The notes under the pieces were generated by a model that did not search any database, was not told where the DNA came from, and saw nothing but the letters and a program-made list of their open reading frames with translations. From positions 1-43,579 of the forward strand of contig JAAFHZ010000017.1 in the NCBI GenBank assembly GCA_013297675.1: a DNA stretch of 43,579 bases, read 5' to 3'. Below, piece after piece: positions 7,769 to 15,607 of the stretch. This DNA is from Synechococcales cyanobacterium bin59.metabat.ball.084. GTDB lineage: Bacteria; Cyanobacteriota; Cyanobacteriia; Cyanobacteriales; Chamaesiphonaceae. Every line of letters starts with the position of its first letter. Within the stretch, counting starts at the first letter, position 1. The position numbers and the translations under genes were made by a program.

Positions 7769-8395
7769 TTACATGAGGTCTTGAAGTAGCGTCTTTAATT
7801 TGAGCAAGCCTTGGCGAGAACGGGTTTTGACTGTTCCCAGTGGAATTTCGAGTTGGTCGGCGATTGTGGATTGGCTAAGTCCGCCGTAGTAGGCCAGTTC
7901 GATTGCCTGCCGCTGTTCGAGTGGAATTTGGGCTAAGGCTGCTCCTACTCGATCGGCTAAAGTCTCTAAATGAGCAGTATCCATTCCAGTAGCTGGGACA
8001 GAATGGGGATGATTTTGCCCATATTGCTCAGCTAGGTTTTGGCGAGATTTGTTTTGGCGCAGCTTGTTGAGCGCCCGCGATCGAGTCACCACTGCCAAAA
8101 AGGTCGAGAGTGCTCCCCGTTGGGGTTCGTACTTATTCGCTCCTTGCCAGAAGGTAACAAACACTTCTTGGGTAAGATCCTCCGCATCATTAGAATTTCC
8201 TAAAATCTTCAGCGCTAGTCGATAGACCATTAGCCCGTATCGATCATAAATTTCACCCACAGCTTTATCATCCCCGGCTTGCAGCGCATTGATCACCACC
8301 AAATCTGGCTGACCTTTCCACCCTGAGGCCATGGGCACAGAGCTAGCTTTGCTGTGAGAGGGAGTGATCGACATGGGGCAAACAAATAAAATCAT
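7769..8395 (-). CDS. ECF RNA polymerase sigma factor (SigK-like)
   Basis: A 208-residue group IV sigma-70. Region 2 has A-V-G-E-I-Y-D-R-Y-G-L-M-V-Y and N-D-A-E-D-L-T-Q-E-V-F-V-T-F-W. Region 4 has I-P-L-E-Q-R-Q-A-I-E-L-A-Y-Y-G-G-L-S followed by the helix-turn-helix L-G-T-V-K-T-R-S-R. It is paired with the RskA-type anti-sigma gene downstream, so the two are almost certainly one regulatory unit. The ATG at 8395 is taken; ATG 8374 (M-S-I-T-P) is equally possible, and neither has a clear Shine-Dalgarno sequence. The pair resembles the SigK/RskA type. The regulon cannot be seen from the window. Confidence 0.93.
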   Translation of the reverse strand: MILFVCPMSITPSHSKASSVPMASGWKGQPDLVVINALQAGDDKAVGEIYDRYGLMVYRLALKILGNSNDAEDLTQEVFVTFWQGANKYEPQRGALSTFLAVVTRSRALNKLRQNKSRQNLAEQYGQNHPHSVPATGMDTAHLETLADRVGAALAQIPLEQRQAIELAYYGGLSQSTIADQLEIPLGTVKTRSRQGLLKLKTLLQDLM

Positions 8396-8523
8396 AATGG
8401 GCGAGGATGATCAAGTTCTATGCCAATCAAAGAATGACCCACCCCAACCTCTAGGTTAATAGAAGGGGTGGGGAAAAGTTTGCTCTTTAACATATGTACA
8501 ATTTTCGATCGACAATGGATTTA

Positions 8524-8569
8524 TCAGATAATAGTAAAAATTCTGTACCTAACTTTTACTATTATCTGA
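8524..8569. repeat. perfect 16-bp inverted repeat between tldE and the ECF sigma gene
   Basis: The left arm TCAGATAATAGTAAAA (8524-8539) is exactly complementary to the right arm TTTTACTATTATCTGA (8554-8569), with a 14-base loop. It lies 38 bases past the tldE stop and about 130 bases upstream of the sigma start, both genes being on the minus strand. No T-run follows on the minus strand, so it is not a classical intrinsic terminator. It could be an mRNA 3'-end stabiliser, an operator ahead of the sigma gene, or the remains of a small mobile repeat. Confidence 0.8.
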
Positions 8570-8606
8570 GAGGACAGATGTTCACAAAACAGAATTGTCT
8601 TCAATG

Positions 8607-9944
8607 TCACAGAGTATAAGTGAAATCCTGAATCAACATTCCCGGCACCCAAGAGCCACCGAGACTGCGACCACCATAGGAATCCATCGTTGCAATATAT
8701 TCACTGAAATTTGTCACGGCTAAGAGATCGTCGCCCCAAAAATCGTATAGGCTGGCATCAAAACGCAGATTTTCGATCGGAGCCACAATTTCGCCATCTT
8801 CCACCCAAAAACAAGCATACCGAGTCATCCCCGTCACCCGTCCCGACTGTCGATCGCTCCAATTTAAGTAGTGTACATTACTCAAATACAGCCCAGTACC
8901 CAACTCTGCTAAAATTTGCTCCTGTGCCAATGTACCCGTAGCTACTACCGGCGATCGAGGAGATTCTTGATCATTTGCTCCATTGGCCGCCTTGCTATAC
9001 TCCCGCGCACTGCGAGAACTCACCAAAGTATTCACCAGCTTACCCTTGGCAATCAGTGGCAATCGATCGACAGCCACCTCTCCCATCTGATTAAACCTAG
9101 GCACCATCCCAGAGGTGAAATCTTCGGTTACTGAAAATAGTGACGATAAATAGTTACCATCCCGCAAAGGAGCCAAACTGCTCTGTCCCTGCTGTAAATC
9201 GGCTTCACTCACCCCACCCCAAGCCAACATATCTACCAAATCAGCCACGGCTGCCGGAGCCAAATAGGTACGATATTTACCCCGCTGAATTGATTTAGGA
9301 GCTTGTTGGAGCCGAGCTAGCTGCTGACGAGATCGATCGATCTGCTGTTGATATTTCTCGGTATCCCACACCGCACCCGCGTAAGCCCCTTTCACCGCCT
9401 GACCATCGGAGGTAAACAAAGAATAATCTAGAGTAAAAGTATCGGCGCTAAACCAATGTTCCTGGCCATTGCGATCGGCATAGCCCCGCAGGTTTACCCC
9501 CGCCGCATAGAGTCCAGTAAAATCTAAACCTTGCACCGCAGCCAAAATAGTTGCCGCCGCTGCATCTGCTGATAACAATTCACCAGATCGATCGCTCACA
9601 CTATGCTCCTGACCAGTAGGCAGCACCAAGTAAGGATCAGGGGAGATTTGAGTGATTTGTCCTCTCAGATCAGCCAGAGCCTGTTGAGCTTGCAGCCGAT
9701 CGATCTCTACTTCCCCCGTGCAAGGAAATTTTTGCCAACAAGTGCGGCCATCTTTAAACAGCTTCAAGGTGCAGCGCACATCCCGCACCGTCCCCGATTG
9801 TCGCACCTGGGAACAGTTGAACCGCGTAAACAAACTATCTTCACCGCTCAAGGTCAATACAAAGCATTCTTCGGTAGTGACGGCCGATCGCAAATCTACT
9901 GCCAACTGTTGAAACCCAGCAAACATTTTGGTATTAAACGACAT
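8607..9944 (-). CDS. tldE: TldE/PmbA-family metalloprotease subunit
   Basis: A 445-residue TldE (PmbA) homologue, the non-catalytic partner of the zinc protease TldD; the heterodimer degrades or trims unfolded peptides and matures some RiPPs. There is no H-E-x3-H motif, as expected for TldE. The C-terminal half has the family's barrel-like region, with R-S-A-R-E-Y, G-L-Y-L-S-N-V-H-Y-L-N-W-S-D and G-E-I-V-A-P-I-E-N-L-R-F. The ATG at 9944 has a strong ribosome-binding site (GGAGGTAAC, 8 bases upstream) inside the end of tldD. The tldD and tldE frames are two bases apart, so the pair is an operon. Confidence 0.9.
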   Translation of the reverse strand: MSFNTKMFAGFQQLAVDLRSAVTTEECFVLTLSGEDSLFTRFNCSQVRQSGTVRDVRCTLKLFKDGRTCWQKFPCTGEVEIDRLQAQQALADLRGQITQISPDPYLVLPTGQEHSVSDRSGELLSADAAAATILAAVQGLDFTGLYAAGVNLRGYADRNGQEHWFSADTFTLDYSLFTSDGQAVKGAYAGAVWDTEKYQQQIDRSRQQLARLQQAPKSIQRGKYRTYLAPAAVADLVDMLAWGGVSEADLQQGQSSLAPLRDGNYLSSLFSVTEDFTSGMVPRFNQMGEVAVDRLPLIAKGKLVNTLVSSRSAREYSKAANGANDQESPRSPVVATGTLAQEQILAELGTGLYLSNVHYLNWSDRQSGRVTGMTRYACFWVEDGEIVAPIENLRFDASLYDFWGDDLLAVTNFSEYIATMDSYGGRSLGGSWVPGMLIQDFTYTL

Positions 9945-9946
9945 CT

Positions 9947-11404
9947 CTAGTTACCTCCAAAAACTTCAACATTAGCGAACGCAGCAACTGGTGAACCATG
10001 ACCCACCCAAATCATCTGATTTGGTTCTCCTTTGCCGCAGTAAGGCGAACCGTAGGTTTTCCAAGTCTCGGCATTGCCCACCGCCACCAAGTTGCCCCAA
10101 AACTTTGGTGTGATATCACGATAGTTAGGATTCCGCAGCGTCTCGGTCAACTGACCATTTTCAATCCGCCTTGCATATTCACAGCCAAACTGAAACTTAT
10201 GCCGCCGATCATCGATCGACCAAGAGCGGTTAGACTCCATATATATCCCTGATTCTACCTGACCAATCACCTCCTCAAAGCTAGCATCTCCCGGCTCCAA
10301 GTTAATATTGGCCATCCGATCGATCGGGGGGCGATTCCAATCACAGGCTCGACTACAAGATACTCCCGGCAAGCCCGATCGAGCCTGACTATCGGCACCG
10401 CCCAAGCCCCGCAGTAGCTGACCGTTTTGAATCAAATATTCTCGTTTGGCCACCGTACCGCTATCATCAAAACCATAGCTGGCAAACTCATCGCTTACCG
10501 TCGGGTCAAAGGTTACATTCATCAATGGTGAACCGTAGGTCAAGTTACCAAAATCACTGGGCTTAATAAAGCTTCCCCCCGCATAGTTGCGCTCATCACC
10601 CAAAATTCGATCAATCTCCAAAGGATGACCAATGCTTTCATGAATCTGTAACAGCATTTGATCGGGATCTAGCACCAAGGTTGTAGTGGTATTCGGACAT
10701 TCTTGGGCGGTGAGCAGTTCCACGGCCTGAGTACCAATCTGCTGTACCCGCGCCCACAAGCTGGGATGATCAAAATAATCCCAGCCCCCCTGATAGCAGT
10801 GACTGCTCATTCCTCCATTGCTGCGAGTTTGGGTAATATTTCCGGCCTGTGCCGTTGCCCCGTAGTCACTGACTAGTAACTGTACCTGCTGATAAATATT
10901 GCTACCGTTGCTGCTCACATAAAAAGTCTCGATTTCTTTGGTGTTCACCATTGCTCTGGTTTGCACGATTTGATCGCTGACTTTCAGGCTCCGACAAATT
11001 TTAATCAGCAATTCATCGATCGCCGCCACCGACAAACTATCTAAAGAGCCAGACTGAGCCGATTGATAATTACCGATGGTTTGAGGCCGTTGAGCGATCG
11101 ACCAAGGATGTACATGGTATTTACTAGTTGCAGTGGCCTGCTGGTGAGCCGCCTGAGCTGCCGCCGCAATCCCTGCCGGAGTCAAGAGGTTGGTGGCACC
11201 ATAACCAATCTGTTCATTTACAATTACTTCTACCATCACTCCAGAGTTGATGGAGTTACCGTTGGTTTGGGGGACACCATCTCGGGCTGAGCGAATGCGA
11301 TCGATCGCTTTCACCCAGCGCAGACCAATCCAATCGGCCTCGATCGGCAGGTCAGCTAAGATTCGATCGAGATTTTCTGGTTGTAAAAGGGCAGTGGCTA
11401 GCAT
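9947..11404 (-). CDS. tldD: TldD-family zinc metalloprotease
   Basis: The catalytic subunit of the TldD-TldE protease. The zinc motif H-E-S-I-G-H-P-L-E is present near the middle, followed by G-D-E-R-N-Y-A-G-G-S-F-I. Later segments D-S-Q-A-R-S-G-L-P-G and G-I-Y-M-E-S-N-R-S-W-S-I-D-D-R-R are typical of the family. The frame is open up to a TTG at 11467, with further ATGs at 11440 and 11431. I take ATG 11404 (M-L-A-T-A-L-L-Q) because the upstream residues look unlike the family's N-terminus, but no candidate has a clear Shine-Dalgarno sequence. It is followed directly by tldE. Confidence 0.88.
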   Translation of the reverse strand: MLATALLQPENLDRILADLPIEADWIGLRWVKAIDRIRSARDGVPQTNGNSINSGVMVEVIVNEQIGYGATNLLTPAGIAAAAQAAHQQATATSKYHVHPWSIAQRPQTIGNYQSAQSGSLDSLSVAAIDELLIKICRSLKVSDQIVQTRAMVNTKEIETFYVSSNGSNIYQQVQLLVSDYGATAQAGNITQTRSNGGMSSHCYQGGWDYFDHPSLWARVQQIGTQAVELLTAQECPNTTTTLVLDPDQMLLQIHESIGHPLEIDRILGDERNYAGGSFIKPSDFGNLTYGSPLMNVTFDPTVSDEFASYGFDDSGTVAKREYLIQNGQLLRGLGGADSQARSGLPGVSCSRACDWNRPPIDRMANINLEPGDASFEEVIGQVESGIYMESNRSWSIDDRRHKFQFGCEYARRIENGQLTETLRNPNYRDITPKFWGNLVAVGNAETWKTYGSPYCGKGEPNQMIWVGHGSPVAAFANVEVFGGN

Positions 11405-12091
11405 GGACAAAAAGAAATTGCAGATTGACATCTTCAACATCCTACAAGAATAGTGATTCCCTATCAAGAAAACAAGGAGAACCCTTCCCTCCGATGTATG
11501 AAGTTCTTACCCTAATATCAAAGCCCTCAAGGGAGATTATGCAAGCTACTATCGCTACCGTATTCGGGACTACAGAGTGATCTGTATCTACAGATGATGA
11601 GCTGATTCAGGTATTTATTATAGCGATTGCCTATTGTGGTAAGGCACATAAACCACAGGAGCAGCTTGATAGTTGTAGTTGGGAAGGGAAATACCGCAGA
11701 ACAGAACCTTTGCAGGGGGTTAAGTAGAGATCTTACATCACAGACTTTTGTGAGGATTTATTGGGCTGTGGTTTGTTGTCGTTCACGAAGTGTCTCTGCA
11801 AAAGAATCGTCTGGTACCTCAAAAAGCTCTAGAGAATAATTGATCGAACCACGGATGCTATTGAGTCAATAACACCTGGATTTTGTATTTTGGATGTGTA
11901 TTGCCATGTATTAGCCTGTTTGGGAAAGATCGTTCCAGTAAGCTGACGGAGCGCTACTATAGTTTTGAGAACTCATTAATCTTCACCAAACTATTCTATA
12001 TAAATGAATTACCGGTTTTGCTAATCCGATGTTTTACGGCTGCTGTTTGAGGTAGAATAAATCCCAAAGTCCCTGCTCCTGGTAAAGTTTG
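11405..12091. other. gene-poor stretch between tldD and the 36-residue peptide gene
   Basis: About 690 bases without an intact gene. It holds the RelE-type toxin relic near its left end. From roughly 11,700 to 11,870 the minus strand has a short open frame (...L-F-E-V-P-D-D-S-F-A-E-T-L-R-E-R-Q) that looks like a fragment but matches nothing I can name. No RNA gene or mobile-element terminus was recognised. The divergent promoters for tldD and for the small peptide gene should lie here, but no clear -35/-10 pair stood out. Confidence 0.5.
11502..11652 (+). pseudogene. RelE/ParE-type toxin relic (frameshifted C-terminal half)
   Basis: One frame from 11502 gives ...I-K-A-L-K-G-D-Y-A-S-Y-Y-R-Y-R-I-R-D-Y-R-V-I-C-I-Y and then stops at TGA 11595. 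Shifting by one base at about 11592 restores D-D-E-L-I-Q-V-F-I-I-A-I-A-Y-C-G-K-A-H-K. Together these are the diagnostic C-terminal core of RelE-family mRNA-cleaving toxins (L-K-G...Y-R-x-R-x-G-D-Y-R-V-I-Y, then V-x-x-I-x-H-R). The N-terminal half is missing and no antitoxin gene is recognisable next to it, so it is a dead fragment. The shifted frame runs on to a stop at 11728. Confidence 0.75.
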
Positions 12092-12202
12092 ATGCCTAAC
12101 GAAGAAGTACTTAATGCTATTGCTGGCGGTCTGGCGATCGTAATTTCGATCGGAGGAATTTTGATGATGTTTACCGATACTTTTACCAGAAAGAAGCGAT
12201 GA
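12092..12202 (+). CDS. 36-residue single-pass membrane peptide
   Basis: ATG 12092 to TGA 12200-12202. It begins M-P-N-E-E-V-L-N-A-I, has one hydrophobic helix of about 18 residues (A-G-G-L-A-I-V-I-S-I-G-G-I-L-M-M), and ends in a basic tail T-R-K-K-R. Acidic head, single helix and basic tail form a pattern shared with many tiny subunits of cyanobacterial photosynthetic and NDH complexes, but it is not one of those I know by sequence (PetN, PetM, PsbI, PsbM, PsbT). The ribosome-binding site is weak. It is convergent with the HD-GYP gene, with 21 bases between the ends. Conservation in other cyanobacteria would settle whether it is real. Confidence 0.6.
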   Translation: MPNEEVLNAIAGGLAIVISIGGILMMFTDTFTRKKR

Positions 12203-12223
12203 TTTTTGGCTGAAATGAGTGGT

Positions 12224-13936
12224 CTACAAAGAATGACCAACTACTCGATAGATTTGTTGTTGTTCAAAGAGATCCAACAAGTCGGCATTGATTTTGTGAG
12301 ATTCGGCTTCCTGGCGCAGGATTGAAAGACTGCGATCGATCGAGAACTTGGGCTTATAAGGTCGATCGTTGGCAGTCAAAGCATCATAAATATCGGCGAT
12401 CGCCATCATTTGAGATTGAATTGGAATCTCCGCAGCTTTGAGTCCACGAGGATAACCGCTGCCATTTAGCTTTTCGTGATGGGCACCAGCAATTTCGGGC
12501 ACATTTTGCAGATTTTTTGTCCAGGGAATCTGCTTCAGAAAATCGTAGGTATGCACCACATGGGCTTCGATCTGTTTTCGTTCAGCCAAAGTTAGGCTAC
12601 CGCGCGGAATCATGAGCTGATCAATCTCCGTAGCCGTCAAAACAGGCCGAAAATGGCCTTGAAAATCAACATACTGCCATTGAGATAGCTCCTGTAGATC
12701 GTGGCTAATAGATTCGATGCTATCTAGCAAACCGGGGACAAAATTCACTTGAGGGTTATCTAGTCTTTTTACTAATTCCCAATGTTGATGCAACCGATCG
12801 AGCTTAGCTTGCAACTCCATATCCAAAAGCTGCTGTTGGTGACAGTGGGGACAGTCATTGGCCTGGTGGGGAATTCCCATTTGAAACTTAGCTTGAGCAC
12901 AGCCTAGCTGCCATTGACTTTGCAAAATCGACAAGCGCTGCTCGATCGACTGAAGCTGCGCCGGATAAAGTTTGCGCTCTTTACCCAAGATCGCTTCTGG
13001 CACACCCACCTTGCCAAAATCATGGAGCAGCGAAGCATAGCGAATTTCTTGCAACTGTCGATCGGTAAACAAGATCGAGCCAAGGCTGCCAGCCGTTGCA
13101 TGATGAGCGGCCTGAGCTAAACTCACGGTCAAATCAGCGACTCGTTCAGAATGTCCGGCAGTAGGCGGATCGCGGGATTCAATTACTTGGACAGCGGCGC
13201 GGATAAATCCAGCAAATAGGTTCTCGATGCTTTCTTGCAGGTGATTGCGCTCGATCGAAATAGCCGCTTGAGAAGCTAATGCGGTAATAATTTGTTCTTC
13301 CCAAGTCGAATAGCTCTGGGTAGCAGTAATTCCATTGGCCTGAGAAATCTTGATATCTGGCTGCTGCTTGCGATTGATTAATTGTAATACCCCGATCGTT
13401 TCACCTTCTTGGTTCTTCATGGGCAATACCAGCACCGAGACAGTGCGATAGCCAAAATCTCGATCGAAGCTGGGATCAATCCGGTAGGGTAACGATGCAT
13501 CTAGGCTATAGGCATCAGTGATATTTAAGCTTTCACCAGTGCTGGCCACGTAGCCCGCCAAGCTTTGGGTGGTAAGAGAAATCCGGGACTCTTGGAAAGA
13601 AGTGATTGGCAAGGAGTCATTTTGAGCGACTTTGAATACCAAGTCTGGAGCAAAATTTGATCGATCGACCAAGTAAACACTGCCTGCGTCACTGCAAGTA
13701 ATTTGGCGACTGCTGGCCAAAATCATCTGTAACAGCTCAGCCAGATTATGGCTACCCGAAAGTGCTTGGCCAACTTCTAGCAATTGGCCAACAATGGTCG
13801 ATTCGGTAGATCTGCTGGTCGATCGACGATCTGCTGAGGTAATCGGGCTAGCAACAAAGTTTTCCACTAAATTGGCTTTACTTGAAGAGGACAACTGGTT
13901 AGATAGAGATCTCTTAAGCCGATTTACCTGGCTCAT
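12224..13936 (-). CDS. GAF plus HD-GYP-type phosphodiesterase with inserted segment
   Basis: About 570 residues from ATG 13936 (a TTG at 13951 is the alternative). A GAF sensor domain spans roughly residues 50-230. An HD-type hydrolase follows: H-S-E-R-V-A near 265, L-L-H-D-F-G-K-V-G-V-P-E near 308, then H-V-V-H-T-Y-D-F-L, A-H-H-E-K-L-N-G-S-G-Y-P-R-G-L and A-D-I-Y-D-A-L-T-A-N-D-R-P-Y. The H-H-E-x2-N/D-G-x-G-Y-P signature identifies the HD-GYP family, which usually hydrolyses cyclic di-GMP. Between the HD motif and the next metal histidine lie about 150 residues instead of some 35, including a C-P-H-C-H knuckle. It overlaps the DUF3082 gene end by 23 bases, suggesting co-transcription. Confidence 0.9.
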   Translation of the reverse strand: MSQVNRLKRSLSNQLSSSSKANLVENFVASPITSADRRSTSRSTESTIVGQLLEVGQALSGSHNLAELLQMILASSRQITCSDAGSVYLVDRSNFAPDLVFKVAQNDSLPITSFQESRISLTTQSLAGYVASTGESLNITDAYSLDASLPYRIDPSFDRDFGYRTVSVLVLPMKNQEGETIGVLQLINRKQQPDIKISQANGITATQSYSTWEEQIITALASQAAISIERNHLQESIENLFAGFIRAAVQVIESRDPPTAGHSERVADLTVSLAQAAHHATAGSLGSILFTDRQLQEIRYASLLHDFGKVGVPEAILGKERKLYPAQLQSIEQRLSILQSQWQLGCAQAKFQMGIPHQANDCPHCHQQQLLDMELQAKLDRLHQHWELVKRLDNPQVNFVPGLLDSIESISHDLQELSQWQYVDFQGHFRPVLTATEIDQLMIPRGSLTLAERKQIEAHVVHTYDFLKQIPWTKNLQNVPEIAGAHHEKLNGSGYPRGLKAAEIPIQSQMMAIADIYDALTANDRPYKPKFSIDRSLSILRQEAESHKINADLLDLFEQQQIYRVVGHSL

Positions 13937-14216
13937 CTTTGCTAAAGGCAATTTTTACTGCCAAGACTATTAATCCCAAACTAATGATGCCAAACACACT
14001 CATGCCCAAAGCTGTCATGCCAGTGACCAGGGTACGCACAGCGATCGAGATATTTACCGCCGCTTGGCTTTTGTTGCTAACCGGAGTACGGGCAAAGGAT
14101 ATGGCGATTTTGCTGGTGAGCAAATACATCATAAAAGCCATCACACCAGCGATCGCTGAGCCAGTCAGACAGCGTAAAGGAGTAGGTAAGGGAACTTGAG
14201 GGGTTGATTCTGTCAT
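13914..14216 (-). CDS. DUF3082-family membrane protein
   Basis: A 100-residue protein with two hydrophobic helices: a first around residues 18-42 (G-S-A-I-A-G-V-M-A-F-M-M-Y-L-L) and a second around 63-90 (V-T-G-M-T-A-L-G-M-S-V-F-G-I). A short Lys/Asp/Glu-rich C-terminus follows. The pattern fits the cyanobacterial and plant DUF3082 family, whose function is unknown. It starts at ATG 14216 and its end overlaps the start of the HD-GYP gene, so the two are probably in one transcript. Confidence 0.75.
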   Translation of the reverse strand: MTESTPQVPLPTPLRCLTGSAIAGVMAFMMYLLTSKIAISFARTPVSNKSQAAVNISIAVRTLVTGMTALGMSVFGIISLGLIVLAVKIAFSKDEPGKSA

Positions 14217-14354
14217 GAGGAAGCGGGGAGTGAATCAATGATTTAGCCTAATTCTAAGATATGAGGTGGCCTCTCGAAGATCTGTGATGTTGCCAAAAGC
14301 TCTGGGGTGTTTGATAATGCCAAAGGTGTTAACTAATCTTTACGAAAACATTAA

Positions 14355-15431
14355 GTGCAGTCCCTTATTAAACCCGAACCTTCTGGTGCCCCTGCTTTAC
14401 AGCGGGAAACACTCCCTTTTACCCTGCAAGATGTCCGTGCGGCAATTCCTGCCCACTGCTTTACCCCTTCTGCGGGACGCTCTTTGAGCTATTTTTTCCG
14501 AGATGTGGCGATCGTTGCTGGCTTGTATGCTTTGGCTTACAAGCTCGATTCTTGGTATTTTTACCCTATCTTTTGGTTAGCTCAGGGCACCATGTTCTGG
14601 GCTTTATTTGTGGTTGGCCACGATTGCGGTCATGGTTCTTTCTCCCGCATGAAGTGGTTAAATAACCTAATTGGCCATATTTCTCACAGTTTTATCTTGG
14701 TGCCTTTCCACGGCTGGCGCATTAGCCACCGCACTCATCACAAAAATACCGGCAACGCCGATAAAGATGAGAGCTGGTATCCGGTCAAGGAGAGCACCTA
14801 CAACGGCATGGGCAAACTAGAGAAGTTTTTACGCTTCGATTTGGCTTTGCTGTTTGTGTATCCGCTGTATTTGTTTCGTCGATCGCCTGAACGAGAATCT
14901 GGTTCTCACTTCCACCCCGATAGCCCACTGTTTAGACCTTCGGAGCGCCAAGATATCATTACCAGCACCATTTGGTGGTTGGGCATGATTGCGCTGTTGG
15001 CCGCCGGGACTTTTACTTGGGGCTTTTTATGGCTGGTGAAGTTCTACTTAGTTCCCTACATTATTTTTGTGATGTGGTTAGACTTAGTGACTTTCTTACA
15101 CCACACCCATGACGATGTGCCTTGGTATCGCGGTGAAGATTGGTACTTCCTAAAAGGGGCAATTTCCACGGTTGATGTAGATTATGGCTTCTTGAACAAT
15201 ATTCATCACGATATTGGCACCCATGTTTTACATCATATCTTCTTGAGCATCCCTCACTACCACCTTCTGGAAGCTACAGAAGCAATTAAACCAGTTATGG
15301 GTGAACATTTCCGGGTCTCAAAGCTCTCGGTTTGGGATGCTTTTTGGGCTGGAGTGAAAAATTGTCACTTTGTTCCAGATACAGGCAGCAAAGTCTATTA
15401 CAGCTCTTTGAGCAAAAACAATTCTAACTAG
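14355..15431 (+). CDS. desB: omega-3 (delta-15) acyl-lipid desaturase
   Basis: A 358-residue membrane di-iron desaturase that puts the omega-3 double bond into thylakoid and plasma-membrane glycerolipids using ferredoxin. All three histidine boxes are present: H-D-C-G-H (with G-H-G-S-F-S), H-R-T-H-H (in H-G-W-R-I-S-H-R-T-H-H) and H-V-L-H-H (in I-H-H-D-I-G-T-H-V-L-H-H). Length and sequence match the DesB of Synechocystis as I remember it, including the opening L-P-F-T-L-Q-D-V-R-A-A-I-P. The start is GTG 14355; no in-frame ATG fits. DesB genes are commonly cold-induced. A terminator follows at 15455. Confidence 0.95.
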   Translation: MQSLIKPEPSGAPALQRETLPFTLQDVRAAIPAHCFTPSAGRSLSYFFRDVAIVAGLYALAYKLDSWYFYPIFWLAQGTMFWALFVVGHDCGHGSFSRMKWLNNLIGHISHSFILVPFHGWRISHRTHHKNTGNADKDESWYPVKESTYNGMGKLEKFLRFDLALLFVYPLYLFRRSPERESGSHFHPDSPLFRPSERQDIITSTIWWLGMIALLAAGTFTWGFLWLVKFYLVPYIIFVMWLDLVTFLHHTHDDVPWYRGEDWYFLKGAISTVDVDYGFLNNIHHDIGTHVLHHIFLSIPHYHLLEATEAIKPVMGEHFRVSKLSVWDAFWAGVKNCHFVPDTGSKVYYSSLSKNNSN

Positions 15432-15454
15432 AATTCTGATTAAATATTCGAGTT

Positions 15455-15480
15455 AATCCTGCTTTCGGGCAGGATTTTTA
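15455..15480 (+). terminator. intrinsic terminator after desB
   Basis: Stem AATCCTGC (15455-15462) pairs with GCAGGATT (15469-15476) around a 6-base loop and runs directly into a T tract. It lies 24 bases past the desB stop on the same strand. Confidence 0.85.
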
Positions 15481-15607
15481 ATAGTTAGATATTGATGAGA
15501 TTCATCAGTCGAAAATGTCATGAGCAGCAAAATACGTTATTTTGGGAAATGATCGGTGCTGAAAATAGCGCCAACAAATTTTGGATATCACAGCAGCAGG
15601 TCAGAAC

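Noticed and set aside
12034-12240. Minus-strand open frame of 68 codons
   Set aside because: It is antisense to the 36-residue peptide gene and overlaps the HD-GYP gene end; no family resemblance.
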